A program made the position numbers and the translations under genes. A DNA stretch of 64,000 bases, taken from positions 210,499,501-210,563,500 of the forward strand of contig NC_135786.1 of assembly GCF_051106095.1 (NCBI RefSeq), in the 5' to 3' direction. The notes beneath the pieces were generated by a model, which saw nothing but the letters and a program-made list of their open reading frames with translations, was not told the DNA's origin and searched no databases. The stretch's first letter is position 1; the number at the start of each line of letters is the position of its first letter. This DNA comes from Pogona vitticeps (Eukaryota; Chordata; Lepidosauria; Squamata; Agamidae). This document shows positions 42,301-52,934 of this stretch, one piece after another.

Positions 42301-43429
42301 CTGTCCTCAACGTTTTAGTGCCCACGTAGGCAGGAGTCACTTCTGACGACTGTCACCACAGAAAGCTCCGCTAAGCATTAAAACTACACGCTTTCCCCCC
42401 CTTCTACACAGGAAAGTTTCCTCTCGCGAGTGAGCCACTCCTGCCTGTACACGACACAGCAAGAACAGACAAGTGTCTGAGAGAGTACAGCTGTCAGGAT
42501 CATCTGAAGAATACTTTTCTCATGAAAACAGAGCTCCTGTCATTATACAAACACATCAACGTGTTTACTTATTTACTTTCTTAAAAACCTCCTGCCCTAA
42601 TGTTGACAGTGACATCTCACCTGCTTTGAAAATCCTGCCAGGGTTGCCATAAGTTGGAAGCAAGTTAGTGGCACATGACATGCCCTAACTTATTTACAGC
42701 TTACAACCTGCTATAATGTGTACATCTTCACCTCCCTATGTGTACCTTTAAAACTTGTTATATCCTCAATAAGATTAGTGGTGGCGAAAAGGAGCAGCCA
42801 TCTCAGATTTTGAGTAATCTGCCAGCTGTGTATCTCATGAATCCTGGCTGGTCTCTGTTGCAGGGCTCAGTCAGATGAACATTTGTCCCATTGTTTAGTC
42901 TACTGTAAAGATGATTGGGTTTGCTCTTTTTTTCTAGAATTCGCTTGACATAATCACTAGAGTGAATCAAACTGTCCCCACAGCAATCCTATCCACAGCT
43001 TTTTAAGCCTCTGCCAGGGGATTCCATTTTTTGGGTATGCGTAGGAATGCTCTGGATAGGTCAGCTTCCAGTGTGCGTGATCTCTGGGAACAGACTTAAA
43101 AGCGAGACTTTCCAGCCTTCAATACTCCTTCCATTTTTGAATGTCTGATATTGTGGAGTGGCTTGATAAGTGAACCATTTCAGGATATTGGCAAGTTCAA
43201 AATGGAAAGAGGCAGAAAAAATAAGGTCACTAGAGCTCTGACATGTCATTTTGATGCATGGTTCACACCCAATGGCATATTGCCCCTCCATCCAACCCCA
43301 AGCAACCCTATTCAGCCTGCAACAGCTCATCCCAAAAGAGCCAGTTGTAGATATGTCCTACATATGCCACATAATAATCTTCTTGGGCCTCCAGAACTAA
43401 AATGATTTTAAAAAATTAAAAACACATTT
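42301..43429. other. Upstream flank of TMEM64
   Basis: A SINE 3' part is visible at about 42590-42685 (gccataagttggaagcaagt). The rest is unassigned. NECAB1, the mammalian upstream neighbour, was not seen in the window. Confidence 0.35.
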
Positions 43430-44200
43430 TAAAAGGTAAAAGAACAGTTCTCTTAAAATCCTTTCCACAGCAATGATGTACATATTTAAAACCTGCCTGA
43501 AAAATGAAGATCTTTGCAGCCTGATCTCCTATGGAAGGGAATTCTGCAGCCCAGGAAAAACCACTGAAAAGGCCCTGTCTTGTGTCTGCACCAAGCATAC
43601 CTATGGAGGCAGTGAGACCAACAGAAAGGCCTCCGTCAGAGAACTTAGAGAACTCCATACCAAGTCCTGGGGAGGTATGGAGAGGTAGTACTTCAAATAG
43701 CCTGGACCCATGTCTTTTAGGTTTTATTGGACAACCAACATTATGAATTTGGCCCAGCCAGTGAAACTGTTGTAATATGGTACAGTATTTCTATTTTCCC
43801 TGTAACCAGCTCTGGTCAGAAGTCTGCCTGCAGCATCTTGAATCTGCTGAAATTTCTGAACACTTTCCAGAAGGTAGCCCCATGTAGAGCAAATTACAGT
43901 AATCCAAATGGAATTTAACTGGATTGAATTCAAGATAGCTGGATCAGAATTCTCAAGGAACAGGCATAGCTGGTACACTAATTTTAACTGTGTATATGTA
44001 CTCCTGGCCACTGCAGAGATGCATACATGCCGATTCAGGAGTGCATCCAAGAAGCAAACCTGAGTTTTCAGGGAGAGTGCAGCTGTGTCCAGCACAGAAT
44101 GAATCCCATTTTTTCATCTGGTTTAGGAGTGGCATACTTTCCCTGCTACCACATAGGAAGGAAAAATAGAGTTGGGTGTCATCAGCATACTGATGGCACC
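43430..44200 (-). mobile_element. L2-type LINE fragment (RT middle to C-terminus)
   Basis: The minus strand carries the catalytic YADDTQLYFSFL near 44180, then QLKLVYQLCLFLE, LLTRAGYREN and a C-terminal RAFSVVFPGLQNSLP segment, but in different frames. It is thus an old, frame-shifted copy of an L2-type RT. Confidence 0.75.
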
Positions 44201-45276
44201 ATACTAAAAAAACTCAAGACAAACTCTACTACTGTAATGGTTTCATGCATATGCTAAATACCAAATTTCAAGCCATAGATTTATATGCATCCTGCTTCTA
44301 GTTATGGGGTTGGAACAGAATTAAATGAGATATAGAAAATGACAATTGTATCATTAACATTGTATCATACTGTTAATCATAAAATTTCAAAGGCTTTGAA
44401 GATTTATCACCAATATTAGGAATACAATTGCAATTTTTTGTATTTCATTCCCATGTTTTTTTTCAGATATACTAATATTAGGACTTCCTGTAACTTAAAA
44501 CAAGGTAGAATATAGTAATCTTTTTTTTTAAATTGTGCATATATTATCTGTACATGCTAGGAGGACCCAGGAGCAATCACATTGTCTGTGATCATGGACA
44601 CTCCAGAACAGGAGCTTGACACATATGCTTCAGGGTAAAATGGGGGTATGTTCTTTGTAATAATGTAATAGGTACTTCATACATAAAGAAATATATGTCA
44701 GGCTAAATCCAGATACTGTAGTCTCATCTGGAGTCAACTCGGTGCTGAAATCCTGTTGCTTAGCAAGTTGCAACCAAAGTAGGGCCACTGAACCCATGGG
44801 GATCTAGTAAACCAACTCATCTGTAAGTTCCATTTATTCAATGGGCCTACTTTAATTATAACTTACTATATGATTTCAGCTATTGAATTAATTAGGTACG
44901 CATAAGTGTTAACAAGTCCCATTTATTCAGTGTGTCTACTCTATTGAGAATACAACTGAATATTAATTATTTTGAGTTGCTCTGATCCTAAACAGCATCA
45001 GACTCAGCTTATTTATCTTAGAGGTTTTAACTGCAAATAAAATGTCAAAACCTCAGTTCACTATCATGCTGAGAGCCAAATTACACAAAGTTCTTTAGAG
45101 GATTCTTTAAAGATCAAAACACTAAAAGGAACCCTGAGTGGGTTAGATCTGAATATAGAATATAGAGTACAGCCTGTGCAACCATTTGTGGCTGCATTGT
45201 TTTCCCAAGTGGAATTGCCTACCTCCAGAAGTTCACTTCACACACACACACATGCACGCACGCACGCATGCACGCA

Positions 45277-45307
<31 letters not shown>

Positions 45308-45734
45308 TTTCTTCTTATTTCATCTGAACCCATATGTATAGAGTACTTTCAAGCCAAGGATAAAGTTTCATGCATCCGATGAAGAGGACTCTAGGCCACA
45401 ACATCTCATATACCATGGTGCATTTCTTTGGGTTTAATACTGTGTTTTTAATATAGAAGATTAGTACAATTAGTATTGTGGAAATTATGTCTGCAGTAGC
45501 AATGTTTAGCTGTGTGAAGCAATATGGGGTGAAACCTTTGCATTTCTTAAAATAATATTATGTTGATAGCCTTCCAATATTGTTTCTAATTTGGCCTCAA
45601 TCTAGCCCAGTTACTGTACTTGTTGAGGCTCCAATTTGTTACTATTCTTAGAACTTGTAAGGTGTAGCTTTAGAAATTTACTTACTACATATCCACAATA
45701 TGCCATGAATCTGTATACAGTGCACTATAATTTG
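44201..45734. other. Intergenic DNA
   Basis: Contains an AC-rich microsatellite at 45239-45307 with CACG variants. No gene or transposon recognised. Confidence 0.4.
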
Positions 45735-46099
45735 ATTGTTGTGAAGGACAGGAGGACCTGAGTGTGCCGTCTCATCCAGAAAGAAAGGACATTGAAGGGA
45801 AAAGAGAAGAGAGGGATGTGCCAAAGGGGAAAAGTAACCAAGAAAGGGTTAAGATAAGTATGCTTGTCTGAAGAGGATAAAGGGAAAGGGGAGGAGCAGT
45901 AGTTAGACATTTGGGAGGAGGATATAAAGCAGGGAACTGGTGTGTGGGACTTTCATATAGAGACTGGAAAGAGTAAAAGAAGAGAAGAAGCTGAAAGAGG
46001 TGAATGACTTGCTGAAGAACTTTCCCAACTTAAAGGTTGGAGACTGCTACCTGATGCGGTGTCTGACAAAGAGGGGATCACGGTGAAAGAGACAACAGA

Positions 46100-46516
46100 A
46101 TGGACAGTGGTGGTGTTTCCGAGGGGATGCTGTCCCTGGAAGAAGGTGGTGGGGCCGGATCCCACCTACAACAAGCCGCCAGCAGAGGGGGATTGGGCCC
46201 GCCATCCGTGATGCAGCACTATATGTGCGGTGAGGAGCGCACCACTGAGGAAACCTACAGACAAAGAGAGGTTTGGACTGGCACTCCATTTCTGAGGAGA
46301 GACTATATTCAAGATCAGTTTAGTAGAGTAGAGAGACAGTTGAATGACTGGGACTTGTTTGTGCCCGGTGAAGTTGTTATAGATACTCCAATGTTAGAAT
46401 TGAATAAAAATCGTTATGTTCCAGATAATCAGACTCTGCCTGTTACCGCGCATAATTTGGGGCCACCTAAGACTCATAACGAACCTTATGACAGTTGTAT
46501 ACCCAATGTGGGGTAG
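46100..46516 (+). CDS. Unassigned 138-codon frame behind a TATA box
   Basis: The frame begins MDSGGVSEGMLSLEEGGGAG in a good start context (A at -3, G at +4) and ends ...PPKTHNEPYDSC just where a SINE begins, so it may be cut short. I do not recognise the protein; it is acidic and lacks membrane spans or low-complexity runs. A TATAAAG box lies at 45923-45929, about 175 bp upstream of the ATG, in a purine-rich region (about 45735-46000). It may be a transposon or retroelement part rather than a host gene, or chance. Confidence 0.3.
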   Translation: MDSGGVSEGMLSLEEGGGAGSHLQQAASRGGLGPPSVMQHYMCGEERTTEETYRQREVWTGTPFLRRDYIQDQFSRVERQLNDWDLFVPGEVVIDTPMLELNKNRYVPDNQTLPVTAHNLGPPKTHNEPYDSCIPNVG

Positions 46517-46692
46517 TGGATAAGGTGATGGGCTACTAGACAGGAAGCCTGGCTTCACATCCCTGTTCAGCCGTGGAAACTCACTAGGAGAGTGGAACTG
46601 GTAAAACCACCCCATAAATAGTTCACTTACCTTGAAAGTCCTATTAGGGGTTGCAAAAAGTTAGTTCAGACTTGACAGCACAAAAACAACAT
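46505..46692 (+). mobile_element. tRNA-derived SINE
   Basis: The head reads gtggggtagtggataaggtg, the B-box region gcttcacatccctgttcagc, then cgtggaaactcactaggag, and it ends gttcagacttgacagcacaa. It is the clearest plus-strand copy of the SINE family repeated through the window. Confidence 0.72.
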
Positions 46693-47039
46693 AAACTGGT
46701 TATTACTAAGGAAACTGAAAGGATATTAGATTAATATAATTAACTCTTTTGATGAGGTGGCACCTATCTCTGTATACGGAACATGTACGGAGTTAGCCAC
46801 CAAATTACTCTTTTGTTTACTTTCAATTCTTTTGTATCTTTTTCCATGGCAGCTCTACCATATTAGAGAACTGTGTCTGTAATAGGCTACAAGCTGTTCT
46901 ATTTTTCCATTCAAGTGCCTAACGGGGGGGGGGGTTGTTGGATATTGGAAGTGCACATAACAAATTCTGCCAACAGTACTAAATGTGTTGGAATGTTTGT
47001 AACATTGTACACAGAAGCAAGAAATCAAATTCAAAACTG

Positions 47040-47165
47040 ATTTATTTATTTATTTATTTATTTATTTATTCATTCATTCATTCATTCATTCATTCATTCA
47101 TTCATTCATTCATTCATTCATTCCATTTATATCCCGCCCATCTGATATATTCTACCACTCTATAA
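47040..47165 (-). repeat. L2-type LINE 3' tail with (TTTA)n and (ATTC)n
   Basis: Ends tttatatcccgcccatctga and tattctaccactctat, the inverse of the tail at 25257-25345. Confidence 0.7.
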
Positions 47166-47587
47166 AGGAGTTAGTTTAGTAGTGCAATGTGAATGATATT
47201 GTTGTATGTCAATAAAGCCTACTGATTTTAGAGGAACCTAGCTTCTCCTCTTTACAGCAGGTGGTACTTATTGTATAATAAGTAAAATAAGTTGCCTGGT
47301 TATCATCAGTTAATTTGTAACTGCTTTCGCTATTTGCAAATGCTTTGAAATGCTGTTGCTAGAATTGTCATTCTCCTTGATGCATCTTGGGCTTAGTTCC
47401 CAAGAAATACATGTATTAAAATGAATATTAAAGCTACATGTCCTGTGTGCAGGTATCTTGGAATAAATGGCACTGCCTTCCACATAAACATGCATAGTAA
47501 TGTTATGAGTCACTAGTCATATACACAGCTACTTGGTGTACTGCATCCGCTGAAATATAAAGTAATGTTTGACAACATAAATATAGC

Positions 47588-47690
47588 CTTCCTCATTCTG
47601 GCACCCTGCAGATGTTTTGGGCTGCAGCTCCCATTAGCACTACTTAACAAGGCCAACAATGAAGGATAATAGGAGATGAAATCCAAAATA
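47588..47690. repeat. Decayed hAT-type MITE
   Basis: Contains ggcaccctgcagatgttttgg and gctcccattagcact with a weak inverse half. Low certainty. Confidence 0.35.
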
Positions 47691-47852
47691 TTGGGGGGGG
47701 GGGTGGGAATTGGGGAGAAGTTTCTTCTAGAAAGACTGAAACTTGATCTTCAAGGTTTCAAGCTATTTAAAATTTGTTTAAATTCTCTACATTCCAGTTC
47801 TACAACTTATTAGAGATGTGCAAAATAAAAAGTTTTGTTTCATGTTGGGTTC

Positions 47853-47961
<109 letters not shown>

Positions 47962-48362
47962 AACTTGTTTTTATGCCTTGTTGCATCTGTCCTCTTGTTT
48001 CACATGAAGGAGACCACCTCTTTTGGGTCGTTCATTTTGTGTTTCCCCAGTCATGTTTTCTGGTCCAAAAGCCCTAAAGAACCTTTAAAAACTACTCAGA
48101 AACAAAACAAACAAACAAAAACACAGAAAGGCAATGCAGCAGAGAATCAGTCTTCTCCAAAAACAGATAAACAACAAAAACCACCCACACAGCCCAGTGG
48201 CACACCGGCAGAGTCACAAAGTCTATCCACCCTGCTGCCCCTACACACTCCTACAGAAGCCACCCTCCCCCCAAAAAACACCCACCAAAATATGCACCTT
48301 TAACAGAATAAATATGCTGCAAATTTACTAAATAACAAAAAATTAATCAAACAGGAAAAGCA

Positions 48363-48536
<174 letters not shown>

Positions 48537-48686
48537 TAGTAAACACAGTTCCTTCTCCAAAAAACCAAGAAAAACAAACTAGCAAATACAGGCGAAAAAT
48601 GCAACCAAAGTCTCCCCACAGTGAAAACTACTATAATGTGAGGAGATTTTTCTTTTCCCTTACCACTTAATGCTTTCTTTTCTCTT

Positions 48687-48737
48687 CCAAGTCCAGTGGG
48701 CAATAAAATAATATATTTTATTGCCCACTGGACTTGG
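48687..48737. repeat. Perfect 24-bp-arm palindrome
   Basis: Arms 48687-48710 and 48714-48737 (CCAAGTCCAGTGGGCAATAA... and inverse) with a 3-nt loop. No known family assigned. Confidence 0.9.
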
Positions 48738-48739
48738 AA

Positions 48740-49601
48740 TAATAATATAATAAGGCGGGCCATAATATATAAGAAAGGAAAGGAACAAAAAAGGAAAAGA
48801 AAAGAAAAACCAGAAACAAAGTGGAAGGAATCCCAAAAAGTTCAGGGCAGAAAAAGCAAAATAATATCAAGGAGGCTTGCTACCATACATATGGAGCCTG
48901 ATGGTAGAGGCAGCACAATCCAAGATGGAGAGTACTAGCCACTTGCTCACAGATTGCCAAAAGAACGATAGAAGCAAAGAGCTTTCCTCCTTACTGGGTT
49001 CAAACCAATTCAAGCCCTTTTACAGATTCAAAACGTATACTCAGACTTGGATGTTCTGATTAGCTGCTTATAGCTGCCCTCAAAACACTATTTGATAAAA
49101 AAAGATCCCCAACCATTTGACAGATAATGGGTGAAAGAAAAGTTAAACAAAAGAGAGAAACACAAAAATATGAACCATTAATGTTTAATATGAACCATTC
49201 GTGCTTTAAGAGGCTCTTTTCCAGGAATCAACAGAAAAACATGTATATATGAAGAACCTCATGTGTCTTTTTCTTATTTTTGTGTAAACATGAAAGGCCC
49301 ATTCCCAGTGAAAATCCCAGGGATCTATGTGTTTTTGTCAGTATTTCATTATCTTAGAATGAAGTAACTGAAGATTTTTCATGTTTCTGTTACATTCAAT
49401 TTATTCTCACATATAATAGCATCAGTAGAAACACATGGCACAGCTGATGCTGGATTCTTCTTTCCTTCAGATTTCCATGTGAATCACCACAGGATTCTTG
49501 GATACAACAATTCAGGATTTACACTGTCTCCTTTTCCAAAAATTGCAGGGCTGCCCTCTGGTGATTTGTTTTTGTTTGTTAATACAGTCTACAGAACTGA
49601 T
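48740..49601. other. Intergenic DNA, nothing recognised
   Basis: Purine-rich stretch at 48770-48850, otherwise unassigned. Confidence 0.35.
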
Positions 49602-49807
49602 TTATTTATTTATTTATTTATTTATTTGTTTATTTGTTTATTTAATTTATATGCCGCCCACTCTACCCAAAGGTCTCTGGGCGGCTTACAACAATTAAAA
49701 TTCAATGCAATAAAATAAAATGATTAAAATACAGTTAAAATACAATTAAAATACAATTAAAAATACAATTAAAATTGCCATCATTAAGACCCACAGTTAA
49801 TGTTATT

Positions 49808-51382
49808 TCAATTAAAAGCCTTCTGGAACAGGAAGGTTTTGACCTGGCGCCGAAATATCATCAGTGTCGGCACCAGGCGAATTTCAGTTGGGAGGGCGTT
49901 CCATAGTCTGGGGGCAGCTGCCGAGAAGGCCCTTTGTCTACAAGCCATCCCTCTTACCTCCTTGAGGGATGGCTCTTTCAAAAGGGCCCCCTGGCTAGAT
50001 CTTAACAGCCTGGTAGGCTCATATGGAAGGAGGCGGTCCTTCAAGTATCCAGGGCCCAAGCCGTTTAGGGCTTTATATGTCAAAACAAGCACTTTGAATT
50101 GGGCCCGGACAGCAACTGGTAACCAGTGTAAATTATACAGAATCGGCTTGATGTGCTCTCTGGCGGCCCCACCACTCACCAGCCGCGCAGCTCGATTCTG
50201 GACCAGTTGCAGTCGCCGGACCGTCTTCAAAGGCAGCCCCACGTAGAGCGCATTGCAATAATCAATACGAGATGTTACCAGTGCATGTGTAACTGTCATG
50301 AGACTCCGCTCGTCCAGGTAGGGCCGTAGCTGGTATAGTTTCCGCAGCTGGAGGAAGGCGCCCCTGGCCACCGAGTCCACCTGGGCTTCCAGTGTTAGAC
50401 TGGGGTCCAGGAGCACCCCCAAGCTGCGGACCCTGTCCCTTAGGGGGAGTGTAACCCCATTCAGGACAGGGAAGTGGCCCTCCAACCTGTCCGGCGAAGC
50501 ACCCACTAACAGCACTTCCGTCTTGTCTGGATTGAGTTTCAATTTATTAACCCTCATCCAGTCCATTATCAGGTCCAGACACGAGTTCAGCACAGAAACC
50601 GCCTCACCTGGATTGGTGGAAAACGAGAGGTAGAGCTGAGTGTCGTCAGCATATTGCTGACTCCTCAGCCCAAACCTCCTGATGACCTCTCCCAGCGGTT
50701 TCATGTAGATGTTAAACAGCATGGGGGACAGTATCGAGCCCTGAGGAACCCCATGACATAAATGCCATGGGGCAGAGCAACTGTCCCCCAGCACCACCCT
50801 CTGGATACGGTCAGCTAGGAAGGAGCGGAACCACCGTAAAACAGTGCCCCCAACTCCTAACCCAGCCAGCCTATCCAGAAGGATACCATGGTCGATGGTG
50901 TCGAAAGCCGCTGAGAGGTCCAGGAGTATCAACAGGGTCACACTCCCCCTGTCTCTCTCCCGGCAAAGGTCATCATACAGGGCGACCAAGGCTGTCTCTG
51001 TACCAAAACCCGGCCTGAAACCCGATTGAAATGGATCCAGAAAATCCGTTTCATCCAGCAGCGCCTGGAGTTGCCCAGCCACAACCCGCTCCAACACCTT
51101 GCCCAAATAAGGGAGGTTCGCCACTGGTCGGTAGTTGACCACCAGCCTTGGGTCCAGGTTAGGCTTTTTAAGGAGTGGTCGAATTACCGCCTCTTTCAAG
51201 GCGGTAGGGACCACTCCCTCTCTCAGAGAGGCGTTCACGGCCTCCTGGACCCAAGTGCGAACCCCCCTGGCAGATCTTCCAATTAGCCAAGATGGGCAAG
51301 GGTCGAGCAGTGTGGTGGTAGAACGGACAGATCCAAGCACCCTGTCCACATCCTCGGGTCTCAACAATTGAAACTCATCCAT
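49808..51382 (-). CDS. L2-type LINE reverse transcriptase
   Basis: A 524-codon open frame with a full RT: KEAVIRPLLKKPNLDP, NYRPVANLPYLGKVLERVV, FQSGFRPGFGTETALVALYD, LLILLDLSAAFDTIDHGILL, CHGVPQGSILSPMLFNIYMK, the catalytic QQYADDTQLYLSF, and the C-terminal LVTSRIDYCNALYVGLPLKT, HWLPVAVRAQFKVLVLTYKA and LWNALPTEIR. It has no internal stop. Eight other L2-type pieces in the window encode matching parts or share its tail, but all are far more decayed, so this copy is by far the youngest. Confidence 0.93.
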   Translation of the reverse strand: MDEFQLLRPEDVDRVLGSVRSTTTLLDPCPSWLIGRSARGVRTWVQEAVNASLREGVVPTALKEAVIRPLLKKPNLDPRLVVNYRPVANLPYLGKVLERVVAGQLQALLDETDFLDPFQSGFRPGFGTETALVALYDDLCRERDRGSVTLLILLDLSAAFDTIDHGILLDRLAGLGVGGTVLRWFRSFLADRIQRVVLGDSCSAPWHLCHGVPQGSILSPMLFNIYMKPLGEVIRRFGLRSQQYADDTQLYLSFSTNPGEAVSVLNSCLDLIMDWMRVNKLKLNPDKTEVLLVGASPDRLEGHFPVLNGVTLPLRDRVRSLGVLLDPSLTLEAQVDSVARGAFLQLRKLYQLRPYLDERSLMTVTHALVTSRIDYCNALYVGLPLKTVRRLQLVQNRAARLVSGGAAREHIKPILYNLHWLPVAVRAQFKVLVLTYKALNGLGPGYLKDRLLPYEPTRLLRSSQGALLKEPSLKEVRGMACRQRAFSAAAPRLWNALPTEIRLVPTLMIFRRQVKTFLFQKAFN

Positions 51383-51388
51383 TAAAGT

Positions 51389-52843
51389 TTAACCTAAGCA
51401 CGGCACACTGGACACATCTTCCGATTTTGCAGTAACAGTGAAGTCCAGCCCACTGCGAATCTGAGCGATTTTTTCCTCAAAATGAATAGCAAACTCATCA
51501 CAGCGAGCTGATGAGCAGTCCGGGACCTCCACCGGGTTTCCCGGTTGAAGAAGATCCCGGACCACCCGAAACAGCTCTGCTGGACGACATTCTGAGGAAG
51601 CAATACGGCTGGAGAAATATTGCCGTTTCGCCAGCCGTATTGCCACGAAATAGGCCCGATAATGGGCTCTAAGTCGTGTTCGATCGGATTCCCAGCGGGA
51701 CTTCCTCCACCTGCGCTCTAGCCGTCTCCCCTCTTGCTTCATCGCCCGCAGTTCAGAAGTATACCAGGGAGCTGTCTGGGCTCGGCGAGCAGGGAGAGGG
51801 CGCTTAGGCGCAATCGTGTCAACCGCCCGGGTCATCTCCCTATTCCATAGGGTGACCTGAGCTTCGACAGGAGCGCCAACCATATCAGACGGATACTCCC
51901 CCAGAGCATTCAGGAAACCATCCGGATCCATTAGTCTCCGGGGGCGGATCATCTTAATCGATCCCCCACCCTTGCAGAGGGAAGAAGAAGCTAATAGACT
52001 GAATTTGACCAGGAAGTGGTCTGACCATGACAATGGGGTCACAACCAGCCCCTCCACATCCAAACCACCACCTTCCAGTCCCGTTGTGAAAACCAGGTCC
52101 AAGGTGTGGCCCTTCTCATGTGTCGGGCCGATGACACATTGAGACAGCCCCATGGTTGTCATGGCGGCCATGAAGTCCTGAGCCGCCCCAGTCAAGGCAG
52201 CCTCAGCATGGATGTTGAGGTCCCCCAGCACCAGCAGCCTGGGAGTCCTCAACACCAGATCCGAGACTGCCTCCGTCAGCTCAGGTAGGGAGACTGTTGG
52301 TACGCAGCAGGGTGGGCGGTACACCAACAGAATCCCTAATCTGTCTCGTGAGCCCAACACACAATACAGGCCCTCAAGACCTCCTCTCAAAGGGATAGGA
52401 AGCCTGGTCAAGGAGATAGAACTCCTATAGACTATAGCAACTCCCCCTCCCCGACCCTCTGAGCGACACTGGTGCTGGACTGAGTACCCAGGAGGACACA
52501 GCTGGGAGAGGGGGACACCACCTTCCTCTCCCACCCAGGTCTCAGTAATGCATGCCAGGTCAGCCCCCTCATCCAGAATTACATCATGGATGAGGGCAGT
52601 TTTGTTTTGTACTGACCTGGCGTTCATCAACAGCACCGTGTGGCTCGAGGGTTTGCTGATATGGTCGCCTGATACCATTTGGTTGGAGGTAGGACTAGAA
52701 GAGGGGATAGATGTAAGATATCTAACCTCTCTTCTCCTACGCGGGCATGTTCTACCCCCACCACCATTCCTTCCCCTACCCAGCACCACCTCAATGGCTG
52801 CCCCCTCCAACACCCTCCCCCCTTCCTGTTCCATCAGGTCCAC
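51389..52843 (-). CDS. L2-type LINE endonuclease region
   Basis: A 484-codon frame whose first codon here is GTG; the first ATG is three codons further in (MEQEGGRVLEG). It carries the AP endonuclease: LLMNARSVQNK, LACITETWVGEE, LLVYRPP, LVLGDLNIHAEA, HTLDLVFTT and LSWSDHFLVKF, so the catalytic Asn, Glu, Asp and His residues are all present. After the endonuclease comes a linker rich in Arg (RRLERRWRKSRWES) leading into RT motif 0. It ends at a TAA in phase with the RT frame, probably one point change in an otherwise continuous protein of about 1,010 residues. Confidence 0.9.
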   Translation of the reverse strand: MDLMEQEGGRVLEGAAIEVVLGRGRNGGGGRTCPRRRREVRYLTSIPSSSPTSNQMVSGDHISKPSSHTVLLMNARSVQNKTALIHDVILDEGADLACITETWVGEEGGVPLSQLCPPGYSVQHQCRSEGRGGGVAIVYRSSISLTRLPIPLRGGLEGLYCVLGSRDRLGILLVYRPPCCVPTVSLPELTEAVSDLVLRTPRLLVLGDLNIHAEAALTGAAQDFMAAMTTMGLSQCVIGPTHEKGHTLDLVFTTGLEGGGLDVEGLVVTPLSWSDHFLVKFSLLASSSLCKGGGSIKMIRPRRLMDPDGFLNALGEYPSDMVGAPVEAQVTLWNREMTRAVDTIAPKRPLPARRAQTAPWYTSELRAMKQEGRRLERRWRKSRWESDRTRLRAHYRAYFVAIRLAKRQYFSSRIASSECRPAELFRVVRDLLQPGNPVEVPDCSSARCDEFAIHFEEKIAQIRSGLDFTVTAKSEDVSSVPCLG

Positions 52844-52934
52844 TGTGGGTCTCTATGCAACCTGATGGCAATTAATAATACTAACAGTTAAAACAAACAA
52901 ACAAGAACAAACCCACACACCCTTCTAATGCCCC

